From the NCBI RefSeq assembly GCF_024584805.1, contig NZ_CP075715.1, forward strand, positions 6,233,526 to 6,297,525: 64,000 bases of DNA, in the 5' to 3' direction. The position numbers and the translations under genes were made by a program. The stretch comes from Streptomyces sp. FIT100. GTDB lineage: Bacteria > Actinomycetota > Actinomycetes > Streptomycetales > Streptomycetaceae. Below are positions 24,322-33,974 of this stretch, in pieces (within the stretch, counting starts at the first letter, position 1; each line of letters starts with the position of its first letter). Below the pieces are notes generated by a model. The model saw nothing but the letters and a program-made list of their open reading frames with translations. It did not search any database and was not told where the DNA came from.

Positions 24322-27300
24322 TCACAGCCGGGCGCGGTCCTCAAGGGCAAGGCCCATGTGGTCGGCGAGGCCCGTGGCCAGTGCCGCGAGCGTCGGGTGC
24401 TGGTAGACGAAGTTGGTGCTGATCTTGATCCCGAAGCCGGTTTCGAGGCGTGTGCGCAGTTCCAGCGACAGCAGTGAGTCGAACCCGAGGGATTTCAGGG
24501 GTGTTTGCGGATCGAGGCCGGTGTTCTCGCCGAGCCGGAGTACCGCACGTATGTGACCGGCTATGCAGGTCTCGAGGGCGGTGCGTCGGGCGAGTCCCGC
24601 CGGGAGGGCGGCCAGGTCGCGGCGGATGTCGCGGACCGCGTCCGGTTCGGCGGTCGTGGGCCGGTCGACGGTGAGGAGGCTGAACACCGGCAGGTGCCGG
24701 ACCACGGGGAGGATCCAGGTCTCCGGTCGCCCGGGGATGACGCCGGATCGGGTTCGGCCGTGTACGAGCAGGGCGTTCAGCGCCCGGAGCCCCTTCTGCG
24801 TGGGGATCGTCTGATAGCCGCGGTCGGCGAAGCCGACGGCGGCTCCCGTTTCCCCCCATGCGCCCCAGTCGACGGAGAGCGTCGGCATGCCGCGGTCGGT
24901 ACGCCAGGCGGCGAACCCATCGAGCCAGGCGTTCGCGGCCGCGTAGGCCCCCTGGCCCGGGTTGCCCAGCAGCGAAGCCATGGACGAGAACACGACGAAC
25001 CAGTCGGGTGCCTGACCGGCAGTGGCTTCATGCAGCCTCCACGCACCCGTGGCCTTGGGGCGCCAGACCTTGGAGAGCTGACCGTCCGAAATATTGGTGA
25101 TCGCGGCGTCGTCGAGCACCATGGCGGCATGCACGAGCCCTCGCAGCCGCAGGTCATCCTGGGTGGCGACGGCCACGAGGCGTTCAGCGGTGCCCGGCTC
25201 CGCGATGTCGCCGAGGACGACGGTGACCCGTGTGCCACCGGCACGCATGTCCTCAAGGACCCGCAAGGTGGACGGCGAACCGGGTGAGCGGCCGTTGAGG
25301 ACGACGTGGCCCGCGCCGTGTCCCGCGAGCCAGCGGGCCGTTTCCAGCCCTACACCGCGCAACCCGCCGGTGACGATGTAGGCACCGCCCCGGCGGACGG
25401 CCGACGGCTCCTCGCCGATACGCACGGTGGCGTCGCCCCGGTCCGGGACCGTCAGCACGAGCTTGCCGATGTGGCCCGCGCCGGCCATGAGCCGGAACGC
25501 CTCCGTGGCCTCGTCCAAGGGAAAGGTCCGATGGGGCAGGGGCGCGAGCCGGCCCGAGGCGACGTCGGCGAGCACCTCGTGCAGCACGGCGGTGAACACT
25601 TCGGGCCTGTCGTGCTGGAGCTGGATGAGGTCGACGGTACTGAGGGTGATGTTGTTCCGGAACGGGGCCAGCCCGATGGACGCGTCGGCAAGGATGTCGC
25701 GCACACCGAGTTCGACGAACCGGCCGAAGGGCCGCAGGGTCTCCAGTCCGGCCCGAATCGCCGGCCCCGACAGTGAGTTGAGCACGACATCGACGCCTTC
25801 GCCCCCCGTGGCGGCGCGCGTCTGCTCGGTGAAGGTCAACGACCGGGAGTCCATCACGTGCTCGATCCCCATGCCGTGCAGATAGGCGCGCTTGTCCGCC
25901 GAACCGGCCGTGGCGAGCACCTGGGCTCCCAGCATCCGGGCGACCGCGACGGCGGCCAGTCCCGTACCGCCGGTCGCCGAGTGGATCAGGACCCGTTCGC
26001 CGGCGGTGAGGCCGGCCACATGGCACAGGGCGTACCAGGCGGTGACGTAAGCCGCGGGCAGGGCCGCCGCGGCGACCGGCCCGACCCCGGCCGGCAGGGG
26101 CGCGACGGCATGGCCGGGCACGGTCGTGAACGAGCCGAAGGCGCCGCCTCGCAGGTCGACCGCGAGCACCGGGTCGCCGACGCCGACACCCCGCACATCC
26201 GGCCCCACCGCGGCGACCGTTCCCGCACACTCGAACCCGATGCGGTCCCTCACCTCCGCGTCGCCGCCGAGCAGGCCCATGGCCGTGAGCACGTCCCGGA
26301 AGTTCATCGCCGAGGCGGCGACCCGTACCTCGACCTCCCCGGCGCGAGGAGCCCGCCTGGCGCCGGCGGTCAGCTCCAGGCTCCCCAGATCGCCGAAGCG
26401 GCCGACGCGCAGGCGGAAGCCGTCCGTGCCGTAGCGGGCGGTGCGTGTGGTGGCGGCGCCGCGCTCGGCGTCGGTGAGCGGCGCGTACTCCAGCCGGGCG
26501 ACATGGCGGCGGCCGCCGCGCAGGGCGGTCTCGTCCTCGGGGCCCGTGTCCAGCAGTTCGGCCGCCACCTCGTGCAGTGCCGTGTCGGCCGGGTCTGCGT
26601 CGAGCAGAGTGGCGCGCAGCTCCGGGTGCTCGTAGGCGAGGACGCGCACCACTCCCCGCAGGGCGCTCTGAGCCGGGTCGGCCGCCTCACCGGGCCGCAC
26701 CCGCTGGGCACCGCGGGTGACGACGAAGAGGCGCGGGGGCTCCGGGAAGACGGCGAGTACCGCCTGCACGGTGCCGAGGAGCTGCCGGGCGCACCGCAGC
26801 CCGTCCTCGGCTGGTTCGGGGTCTTCGGCGGGGAGGCAGAGCACCGCCACCGCGTCGGCGTTCGCCGGGGGGTCGGCCCAGCACTCGGCGAGCCTGTCCC
26901 TGAACGCTCCCAGCGAATCGTCGCCCGCAGGGATGTCGAGGACATCGGCGTGTGCCCCCGCCGTTTCCAGCAGCCCGGCCAGCTCCCCGGCGGAGCCGTC
27001 GCCCTCCCCGATGACGAGCCAGTTCCCCGGTGGGGGCGCCTTCGTGGCTTCCGGCGGGGGTGCGGGGTGCCACCGGGGTTCGAGGAACCAGCCGTCTACT
27101 TCTCCGGTACCGGCGCCCGGCGCGCCGTGCCGTACCAGCTCCAAGCCGTCGATGGCGAGGACCGGCACGCCCGCCTCGTTCAGCAGGCGGACGTCTCCGG
27201 TGACACCGCCGGCCCGCTCCCGCGTGATACGGCCGTGGCAGTAGACGGCCGTCGAGGGGTCGCCGAGGACGCATACGTCCTCGGCCCCGACCGGCAGGAC

Positions 27301-30300
27301 GAGGCCGCTGCCCGGATCCCGGAGGAGACCCGCCACCAGAGCCTGGGCGCAGCAGTCGATGAGGACCGGATGGATGCACAGCTCGTGCGGCGCGGAGGCC
27401 GCCGCTTCGGGCAGAGTGACGCGGGCCCAGCTGCTCGTGCCGTCGCGCGAGACCCGGAGACTGGTCAGGCCGGTGAAGGCCGGGCCGTGTTCGATTCCTC
27501 GGGCTCGCATGGCCGCATAAAGCGTGGCCGGGTCGAGGACGACCGGGTGCTGCGCCGGCAGTGCCGTCAGCTTCTGAACCGGCGGCGGTGGTCCCGGTAC
27601 GGAGTGGTGCAGCTCGGCGGTTGCCAGGCGCACCCAGCTTCCTTCGTCACCACGGGTGTGGATCTCGCAGCTTGCGCGGTCCGCCGCGGTCACGGTGACG
27701 GTGGTGACCAGATCGGTGTGCTCGGTCAGCCGCAGCAGTTCCACGAAGCGAAGGCCGGTCACCCGGATGTCCTGCGGGGGTGCGCCGAACACCTCGCAGC
27801 CCGCGGTCAGGGCGATGGCGCAGTGGCCGGCGCCCGGGAACACCGGCTCGCCGTGCACGCGGTGGTCGGCCAGCCACGGAATCCCCTCGGTGCCGGCGTC
27901 CGCCCGCCAGCAGTGGCCCGCCCGGTCCCCGGGGATCTCGGTATGGGTGCCGGGCAGGCCGGTCGCCGTCGGCCGGGGCGCGGCCGCGACCGGGGTGGCC
28001 GGGTTCGCCCAGTGGCGCTGCCGGTCGAAGGTGAGGCCCGGTACGTCGCAGAGCTCGCCGCCCGCGTGGAGCGCCGACCAGTCGACGGGGACACCGGCGC
28101 AGTGCAGGGCGGCGAGCTGGGTGCGGAAGGTGGCCAGTTCTTCGTCGTCACGGCGCAACGTGGGCAGGACGACCGGGTTTTCGATGACGCCCGGGAGGCT
28201 GTCGGTGACAGAGCGGGTGATGACCGGGTGCGGGGAGACTTCGACGTACACCTGGTGCCGGTCGGCGGCAGCGGCGGCGATCGCGGAGGCGAACCGGACG
28301 GTGCGGCGTAAGTTGGCGCACCAGTAGTCGGCACCGAAGGCGGGCGTCTCGCGCGGGTCGTCGAGAACGGTCGAATAGAACGGGACGCGGGGCCGCTGCG
28401 GTTCGAGCACCCGCAGGGCTTCCCGTAAGTCGGGAAGCAGCGGATCCACCTGGGGAGAGTGCGAGGCGACGTCCACGGCGACCAGATGCGCGGGTACGGC
28501 CCGGGCGTCCCAGGAGGCGACCAGCCGCTCCACCTCTTCGGCCCCGCCGGCGACGACCGTGGATCCGGGCGCGGCCAGCACGGCCACCGAGACCGATCCG
28601 CGTACCCCTGCTTCGTCGAGATCCCGCTCCACCGCGGCGCGGCTCAGGTTCACCGTCGCCATCGCACCGGTACCCGCGATCCGTGTCAGCAGCGAGGAGC
28701 GGCGGCAGATGACCTTGACGCCGTCGGCGAGGGTCAGCGCTCCGGACACCACCGCTGCCGCCACCTCGCCCATGGAGTGGCCGACGACGGCGGCCGGTTC
28801 GATTCCGTACGCTCGCCAGAGGGCGGCGAGCGCGGTCTGCACGGCGAACAGCAGCGGCTGCACCCGCGAGCAGGCGGTGACCGGCTCTTCACGGGAGAGC
28901 GTGTCGAGCACGGAGAAGCCGGCCTCGGCCGCGATCAACGCGTCGGCTTCGGCCAGCGCCCTGGCGAAGACCGGTTCCCGCTCCAGCAGAGCGCGACCCA
29001 TGCCCGGCCACTGCGAGCCCTGTCCGGAGAACACCCACACCGGACGTCGGGAGACCCCGGCGGCCACAGCACCCGACACCACGCCGGGTTGGGCCTGTCC
29101 GGACGCGAACGACCGCAGGGCGCCGATCAGATCGGCGCGTGAGGTGGCCACCGCACCGAGGCGGCCACGCCCGGCCGCGCGCCTCAGGGCGAGCGTGTGG
29201 GCGACGTCGCGCAGCGGGACGTTCGCCCCGTCCTGCTCGAGCCAGTCGGCGAGCCGCTCGGCCGCCTCCGGCAGAGCCCTGGTGGATCCGGCCGGTACGA
29301 GGAAGACCTCCGGCGCCGGCTCGGACGCCGATGCGGATGCGGATGCCGATGCCGATGCCGACTCCGATTTCGATGCCGACTCCGGCAGCCGGTGCGGGCG
29401 GCGCGAGCGTCCGGACGCGCCGACCGGTGCCTGTTCGAGTACGACGTGGGCGTTGGTGCCGGAGTACCCGAAGGACGAGACCGCGGCGAGCCGGGAGCGG
29501 GAGTCCGTCGGCCACTCCGTCAGTTCGGTAGGCACGAAGAAGCGCGTGCCTGCCGCGGCGATGGCCGGATTCCACTGCCTGAAGTGGAGATTGGGCGGAA
29601 CGAGTCCGCGCTGGAGGCACAGCACCGCCTTGATCAGGCCCGCGACGCCGGAGGCGGGTTCGAGGTGCCCCACATTGGTCTTCACCGACCCGAGCGCGCA
29701 CCGCCCGCGGCCCACGCCGTAGACCCGGGCCAGGCTGGAGAACTCGATCGGGTCGCCGACCGGTGTGCCCGTCCCGTGCGTCTCGATCAGGCCCACGTCC
29801 CGGGGATCGGTGCCGGCACGTTCCAGGGTGCGGCGGAACAGCGCCTCCTGGGCGTCCGCAGAGGGCGCGGCAAGCCCGTCGGAAGTGCCGTCCTGGTTCA
29901 CGGCCGAGCCACGTACCACCGCCAGCACCCGGTCACCGTCCCGCCGGGCGTCGGCCAGGCGTTTGAGGACGACGACACCGCAACCCTCGCCGCGTACGAA
30001 GCCGTCGGCGGCGGCGTCGAAGGTGTGGCAGCGGCCGGTCGGCGAGAGCATGCCCATCCGCGCGAAGGATCTCATCGTCCTCGATCCGAGAATGAGGGTC
30101 ACGCCTCCGGCCAGGGCGAGGCGGCACTCACCGGCAGCCAGCGCCCGGCAGGCCAGGTGCAGGGCCACGAGCGAGGACGAGCAGGCGGTGTCCAGCGCGA
30201 CGGAGGGACCGTGCAGTCCCAGCAGGTAGGAGATCCGGCCCGCCGCGACACAGTGGCCGTTGGTCAGGAGCGAGCCCTCGAGTTCCAGGGGCTGCCCGGC

Positions 30301-30732
30301 GAGCCCTTCGTAGAAGTCGTTGTAGCTGATGCCCACGTAGACGCCGGTCGAGCTCCCGGCGAGCTGGTCCGGTGGCATTCCGGCGTGCTCCAGTGCCTCG
30401 TGGCCCACCTCCAGGAGCAGGCGGTGCTGCGGGTCGAGCACGTCGGCCTCGCGGCCGGAGACTCCGAAGTACCCGGCGTCGAAGCCGGCCAGGTCACGCA
30501 GATAGCCGCCCGGCCGGGGCATCTGCCCTCCGGGGCCGGGGCTGCCCTGTATGCCGGCCGGCTCTGCGTGAAGGGCCCTCCCGGCGGGCGGGACGCCGAC
30601 GGCATCCCGCCCGCCGGCGAGCAGCCGCCACAGCGCCGCCGGTGAATCGGCGTCGCCGGGGAGCCGGCAGCCTAATCCGACGACCGCGATGCGCTCGTTG
30701 CCTCCGTTGAGACGGTGCTCCTGGTGGGACAT
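24322..30732 (-). CDS. Highly reducing type I polyketide synthase, mycocerosic-acid-synthase-like
   Basis: A 2136-residue megasynthase with a full reducing set. KS (about residues 14-440; DTACSSSL near 181, ETHGTGT, TNVGHLEPASG); AT (about 560-880; GHSMGE near 650); DH (about 940-1200; DHRVHGEPVFPG); ER (about 1440-1760; HSATGGTGLAAV); KR (about 1780-1990; TGGLRGVG, LDD motif, AYAAANAWLDGF); ACP (Ser in GFDSLLSLELR near 2084). The AT stretch from GHSMGEVAAAVVSGALTLADGVKVICRRS to VDVASHSPQVDP resembles mycobacterial MAS/Pks2/Pks5, which use methylmalonyl-CoA iteratively to make methyl-branched acids. The product here is inferred only. There is no thioesterase. A Ser-Ala repeat linker follows KS. 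Two TTA codons (28309-28311, 28426-28428) suggest bldA control. GGAGG lies six bases before the ATG. Confidence 0.95.
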   Translation of the reverse strand: MSHQEHRLNGGNERIAVVGLGCRLPGDADSPAALWRLLAGGRDAVGVPPAGRALHAEPAGIQGSPGPGGQMPRPGGYLRDLAGFDAGYFGVSGREADVLDPQHRLLLEVGHEALEHAGMPPDQLAGSSTGVYVGISYNDFYEGLAGQPLELEGSLLTNGHCVAAGRISYLLGLHGPSVALDTACSSSLVALHLACRALAAGECRLALAGGVTLILGSRTMRSFARMGMLSPTGRCHTFDAAADGFVRGEGCGVVVLKRLADARRDGDRVLAVVRGSAVNQDGTSDGLAAPSADAQEALFRRTLERAGTDPRDVGLIETHGTGTPVGDPIEFSSLARVYGVGRGRCALGSVKTNVGHLEPASGVAGLIKAVLCLQRGLVPPNLHFRQWNPAIAAAGTRFFVPTELTEWPTDSRSRLAAVSSFGYSGTNAHVVLEQAPVGASGRSRRPHRLPESASKSESASASASASASASEPAPEVFLVPAGSTRALPEAAERLADWLEQDGANVPLRDVAHTLALRRAAGRGRLGAVATSRADLIGALRSFASGQAQPGVVSGAVAAGVSRRPVWVFSGQGSQWPGMGRALLEREPVFARALAEADALIAAEAGFSVLDTLSREEPVTACSRVQPLLFAVQTALAALWRAYGIEPAAVVGHSMGEVAAAVVSGALTLADGVKVICRRSSLLTRIAGTGAMATVNLSRAAVERDLDEAGVRGSVSVAVLAAPGSTVVAGGAEEVERLVASWDARAVPAHLVAVDVASHSPQVDPLLPDLREALRVLEPQRPRVPFYSTVLDDPRETPAFGADYWCANLRRTVRFASAIAAAAADRHQVYVEVSPHPVITRSVTDSLPGVIENPVVLPTLRRDDEELATFRTQLAALHCAGVPVDWSALHAGGELCDVPGLTFDRQRHWANPATPVAAAPRPTATGLPGTHTEIPGDRAGHCWRADAGTEGIPWLADHRVHGEPVFPGAGHCAIALTAGCEVFGAPPQDIRVTGLRFVELLRLTEHTDLVTTVTVTAADRASCEIHTRGDEGSWVRLATAELHHSVPGPPPPVQKLTALPAQHPVVLDPATLYAAMRARGIEHGPAFTGLTSLRVSRDGTSSWARVTLPEAAASAPHELCIHPVLIDCCAQALVAGLLRDPGSGLVLPVGAEDVCVLGDPSTAVYCHGRITRERAGGVTGDVRLLNEAGVPVLAIDGLELVRHGAPGAGTGEVDGWFLEPRWHPAPPPEATKAPPPGNWLVIGEGDGSAGELAGLLETAGAHADVLDIPAGDDSLGAFRDRLAECWADPPANADAVAVLCLPAEDPEPAEDGLRCARQLLGTVQAVLAVFPEPPRLFVVTRGAQRVRPGEAADPAQSALRGVVRVLAYEHPELRATLLDADPADTALHEVAAELLDTGPEDETALRGGRRHVARLEYAPLTDAERGAATTRTARYGTDGFRLRVGRFGDLGSLELTAGARRAPRAGEVEVRVAASAMNFRDVLTAMGLLGGDAEVRDRIGFECAGTVAAVGPDVRGVGVGDPVLAVDLRGGAFGSFTTVPGHAVAPLPAGVGPVAAAALPAAYVTAWYALCHVAGLTAGERVLIHSATGGTGLAAVAVARMLGAQVLATAGSADKRAYLHGMGIEHVMDSRSLTFTEQTRAATGGEGVDVVLNSLSGPAIRAGLETLRPFGRFVELGVRDILADASIGLAPFRNNITLSTVDLIQLQHDRPEVFTAVLHEVLADVASGRLAPLPHRTFPLDEATEAFRLMAGAGHIGKLVLTVPDRGDATVRIGEEPSAVRRGGAYIVTGGLRGVGLETARWLAGHGAGHVVLNGRSPGSPSTLRVLEDMRAGGTRVTVVLGDIAEPGTAERLVAVATQDDLRLRGLVHAAMVLDDAAITNISDGQLSKVWRPKATGAWRLHEATAGQAPDWFVVFSSMASLLGNPGQGAYAAANAWLDGFAAWRTDRGMPTLSVDWGAWGETGAAVGFADRGYQTIPTQKGLRALNALLVHGRTRSGVIPGRPETWILPVVRHLPVFSLLTVDRPTTAEPDAVRDIRRDLAALPAGLARRTALETCIAGHIRAVLRLGENTGLDPQTPLKSLGFDSLLSLELRTRLETGFGIKISTNFVYQHPTLAALATGLADHMGLALEDRARL
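29321..29393 (-). repeat. Ser-Ala/Ser-Asp coding repeat in the KS-AT linker
   Basis: Repeated GATGCGGATGCC-like hexamers on the plus strand encode a Ser-Ala dipeptide run with a few Ser-Lys/Ser-Glu steps in the synthase. It sits between the KS and the AT linker domain and probably acts only as a flexible spacer. Confidence 0.85.
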
Positions 30733-30821
30733 GAGAAACCTCCCCCTCCCGTCCAAGCGGACGGGTCCGGATCTGATGGTCTGTTGGTGGAGTGTGCTGC
30801 TGCCGGTGCACGGCTCGGTCG

Positions 30822-32174
30822 TCAGCGCGACCGGGAGACGTCCGGGCTTCCGAGCAGGAGAGCGCTCTTCACGCCGCCGATCTGGTACGTGAAGTTCAGG
30901 GCGAGGTGGAAATCGAGGGGACGCGTGCGCACGCCGGGTACGGGATCGAACACCAGGCCCTCTGCCGGCTCCTCGCAATTGGCCGTGGGGCAGACCTCGC
31001 CGTGTTCCATCATGAGAAGGGTCAACGCCGCGCCGAGGCAGCCGGCCGGGGCGCCGTTGTGGCCCCAGCAGCCTTCCTGCGACGTCATGAGCAGATCCGC
31101 CGCGGCCGCCCCGTACAGCTGCCTGACCGCATTCACCTCGAAAGCGGTGACGACGGCGTCGCCGTCACTGCCGCCGTGAATGTACGGGATCTGCTCAACG
31201 GACCACTTCTCGCCCAGGCAGTCGCGGACAGCTGCGACGAGACCAGCTCCGCTCTCGTCGCTCGACAGCGGATTGGCGAGCCCGTCCCGCGTCGTGGCCT
31301 GGGCGAGGATCTGGCCGTACGCGTGCGCTCCTCGGCGATCGGCGTGCTCGCGGCTTTCCACGATGAGCGTCACCGAACCCTCGCCGTAGTTCACACAGTC
31401 CGCACGCCGGTCGTAGGGGCGCATCAGGCGGTCGAACGACGGCAGGAGGGCAGGCTTGCCGGCCGAGCGCACGGACGCGTCGGCCTCCTGGGCGACACGC
31501 AACAGACGCTGGGCGTTGCGGACCAGAGCGACGTCGAAGACATCGACGCCGGTCACCACCGCCATGTCCACCACACCGTCGGCGATCAGGTGACGAGCGT
31601 GCCCGAGCTGGACGGCTGAGGAGGCACAGCCGCAGGACACGGTGTAGCACGGCCCCGTGGAGCGGGTCACCGCTCCCTGCACCAGGGCGACGTCGGAAGG
31701 GGAGACGGCCAGTTCGGTGCCGATGAACAGATCCATGGCCGCCAGGGGACCGATCGTCGCGGGGTCCGCCCGCATGACCGCCTGATAGCTGGTCACCTGG
31801 GCGTCCACGCCGCCCCGTCCGGCCAGGACCGCCGCGGTGGCCAGATCCCCCGCGTTCAGGTCCAGTCCGGCGTCCGCGCACGCCTCGGCGAGCGAGACCA
31901 GGCCGAATCGATGTGCGGAGGTGAAGTGCCGGGCGAAGACTCCGGGTAACTCGGGCAGACGCTCCTCGAACATGCCGTCCGAAAGGTGGACCGGACCGTG
32001 GTAGACCCCGTCACGCAGGAGACACGAGCGTCCGTGCGCGGCGATGTCCCATACGTCCCCCGCGGTGAAGACGGGGCGGTTCTCACCGGGCAGACAGAAC
32101 CCCATCCCTGTGACCACGGCATCTCGCGCACTCGAGCCCGTGTGCTTTTCCGCTGCTGAAGTCCGACCGCTCAC
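30822..32174 (-). CDS. Stand-alone beta-ketoacyl synthase
   Basis: A 450-residue FabF-like condensing enzyme. The active-site cysteine C183 in SCGCASSA, the first histidine in HGGSDGD and the second in WGHNGAPAG are kept, so it should be catalytically active and is not a chain-length-factor type. It lies 89 bases upstream of the polyketide synthase on the same strand and probably supplies or extends the acyl chain for it. A TTA codon at 31947-31949 matches the bldA signal in the synthase. The start is a GTG at 32174 with GGAGG seven bases upstream; an ATG at 32201 precedes that site and is less likely. Confidence 0.88.
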   Translation of the reverse strand: MSGRTSAAEKHTGSSARDAVVTGMGFCLPGENRPVFTAGDVWDIAAHGRSCLLRDGVYHGPVHLSDGMFEERLPELPGVFARHFTSAHRFGLVSLAEACADAGLDLNAGDLATAAVLAGRGGVDAQVTSYQAVMRADPATIGPLAAMDLFIGTELAVSPSDVALVQGAVTRSTGPCYTVSCGCASSAVQLGHARHLIADGVVDMAVVTGVDVFDVALVRNAQRLLRVAQEADASVRSAGKPALLPSFDRLMRPYDRRADCVNYGEGSVTLIVESREHADRRGAHAYGQILAQATTRDGLANPLSSDESGAGLVAAVRDCLGEKWSVEQIPYIHGGSDGDAVVTAFEVNAVRQLYGAAAADLLMTSQEGCWGHNGAPAGCLGAALTLLMMEHGEVCPTANCEEPAEGLVFDPVPGVRTRPLDFHLALNFTYQIGGVKSALLLGSPDVSRSR

Positions 32175-32657
32175 GTGACACCTCCGTGTGGGGGACGGCA
32201 TGGCGCATCACCACACCGCTGCGAGGCTGAGTCGGGCCCGTCACCAGAACGGTCGGGCCCACGGGCGAGCGGCCGACCATCAGCGAGGGCCTGCTCGGGA
32301 TAAATTCGGATCGATCTTGTCTGTGCGCCGGTGTCGGCCTGTCTGCCGACGACCCTGCGCCCCACGAACTGCAGAGACCAGTGCGGCCAGTAAGGGCCAT
32401 CCTCACGTTAAGTCCTGACCGACAGTCACTACCAGCCCGGATGCACGGCGCTCGAAGCATTGGCCAGTGGCAAATGTGCGCCCATATTCCACCGGCGTAT
32501 TCCAAACGCTCCATATCGCCGCGTCGGCAGTCGCAACATGACGCGTGCGATCTTCCGCGCCCGGCGGACGAGGTTCTCGCACCGTCCGGGCCCCTGCGCC
32601 TGCTCTTCGAGCGTGGCGGTCAACTACCTCTGCCGGATCCGTGCGATGGGGCGTTGA
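32175..32657. other. Intergenic region upstream of the ketosynthase, no gene seen
   Basis: About 480 bases between the ketosynthase start and a degenerate ATPase fragment. Open frames here lack convincing codon use or homology. The stretch 32290-32330 and 32440-32560 is richer in A and T than its surroundings and may contain the minus-strand promoter of the ketosynthase/PKS operon. Confidence 0.5.
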
Positions 32658-32765
32658 AGAGGAACCGCGTTCACCTCAGAACTCATCGTCAGCGAACTCG
32701 TCGGCAAGGCCGTCCGCTACGGCACCCCGCGGCCAGGCCGGACAGAGGCGGCCGTCGGCGCGGTG
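32658..32765 (+). pseudogene. Remnant of an RsbW-like ATPase domain
   Basis: After a stop at 32655-32657 the frame reads FTSELIVSELVGKAVRYGTP, which is the N-box region of the GHKL regulatory ATPases common in Streptomyces (normally SELVTNAVRYG). The metal-binding Asn is replaced by Lys, there is no start codon, and the homology ends after about 25 residues. It looks like a decayed internal fragment. Confidence 0.5.
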
Positions 32766-32767
32766 GT

Positions 32768-33880
32768 TCAGCGGCGGCGGCGGACCAGGGGCCGGACCGA
32801 GCCGCGGACCTTGATGTGCGTACCCAGCACGGCGCGCTGCGCGTTGCGGAACTCCGGCTCGTCACGGTGCAGGGCCAGCTGGATCGCTGTCCTGCCGATC
32901 TCCTCCAGCGGTACGTGCACGGTCGTCAGGGCCGGCACCGTGTCCAGTGCGACGGGGATGTCGTCGAAGCCCACGAGGGAGATGTCGTCCGGTACGGACA
33001 GCTCCCGCTCGCGCATGGCGGCGAGCGCGCCCGACGCGGCGAGGTCGTCGGATGCGAAGACGGCGGTGAAGTCCGGGCGGCCGGCGGTGAGGATGTCGCC
33101 CATCGCCTCGTAGCCGAAGTGGCGGGTGGAGGAGCCGTGCCTGACCAGGTCCGCGTCGGGGGTGATGCCGTACGCCTCCAGGGCGCGCCGGTACCCGCGC
33201 AGACGCGGAGTCGTCGTCGTGCTGCCGGCGCCGCCGCCGAGGAAGAGGATCCGCTCGTGGCCGGCCGACAGCAGATGGCTGGTGATCGCGAAGGCACCGT
33301 CCTCGCCGTCGTACTCGACCACCGTCACCGGCGCGTCCTTGGTGGGGGCGGGTCTTCCGCACAGGACGAGGCGTGAGCCCTCCGCGTCGAGGGAGTTGGC
33401 GAGTGCCGTGATCCGCTTGCGGTAGTCCGGGGACTCGTGGACGCCGCCGACGAGCACGATGGCCTCCGGGCTCTGCTGGCGGAGTGTGGCGATGGTCGCG
33501 AGCTCCCCGTCCAGGTCCCCCGACTGGGGGGTGCTGACGATGCACACACGCTTCTCGGCGGTCACCTGCTCGGTGAGCCCTCGGGCGATGCGGTTGTAGA
33601 ACGGCGTCGTGATGTCCGTGAGCAGCACGGCCACCAGCCCGGACGAGCTGCCCACGAGCGAGCGTGCCTGGGCGTTGACCACGTAGTCGAGCTCTTCGGC
33701 CGCCCTGCGCACCCGGTCCCGGGTCTCCGGCGAGACCCGGTAGGCGCCGGTCAGTACGCGTGAGACCGTGGCGGCGGAGACGCCCGCCCGCGCCGCCACG
33801 TCGTGCAGTGTCACCCGCCGCCTCAACGGCCGCTCCTCCCGTTCGCGTCCCGGATCACGCGCCGCCACGTCCCACCCCAC
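32768..33880 (-). CDS. LacI family transcriptional regulator
   Basis: A 370-residue LacI/GalR repressor. The helix-turn-helix reads VTLHDVAARAGVSAATVSRVL, followed by the hinge (VNAQARSLVGSSSGLVAVLL) and a periplasmic-binding-protein-like sensor ending in VPLEEIGRTAIQLAL. The gene is the last on the minus strand of the sugar cluster and presumably senses its sugar. The GTG at 33880 is preferred because GGAGGGG is seven bases upstream, although this adds about 20 residues before the HTH. A candidate own operator lies at 33929-33941. Confidence 0.92.
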   Translation of the reverse strand: MGWDVAARDPGREREERPLRRRVTLHDVAARAGVSAATVSRVLTGAYRVSPETRDRVRRAAEELDYVVNAQARSLVGSSSGLVAVLLTDITTPFYNRIARGLTEQVTAEKRVCIVSTPQSGDLDGELATIATLRQQSPEAIVLVGGVHESPDYRKRITALANSLDAEGSRLVLCGRPAPTKDAPVTVVEYDGEDGAFAITSHLLSAGHERILFLGGGAGSTTTTPRLRGYRRALEAYGITPDADLVRHGSSTRHFGYEAMGDILTAGRPDFTAVFASDDLAASGALAAMRERELSVPDDISLVGFDDIPVALDTVPALTTVHVPLEEIGRTAIQLALHRDEPEFRNAQRAVLGTHIKVRGSVRPLVRRRR

Positions 33881-33910
33881 GCCCGCCCCTCCACCCGGTC
33901 GGGCAGGAGG

Positions 33911-33941
33911 ATTCTAGACCTGCCGTGAGCAAGCGTTTTCG
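33911..33941 (-). promoter_or_regulatory. Promoter and candidate LacI operator of the regulator gene
   Basis: On the minus strand TAGAAT (33911-33916) is a good -10 box. The motif AAACGCTTGC (33929-33938, minus strand) overlaps the expected -35 position. The same motif, AAACGTTTGC, recurs at 42134-42143 ahead of the first gene of the operon. The centre CG flanked by A/T runs is the usual LacI-family operator form. Confidence 0.55.
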
Positions 33942-33974
33942 TCCCGTTCAGCACGTGATCCCCTTCGGTTCCGC

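Noticed and set aside
25858..28311. Long plus-strand open frame opposite the PKS
   Set aside because: Antisense shadow of the AT-DH-ER region; composition is Arg/Gly-rich with no recognisable domain.
32083..32514. Minus-strand frame upstream of the ketosynthase
   Set aside because: Composition and sequence show no family, and it overlaps the ketosynthase start, where a GTG with GGAGG is clearly better.
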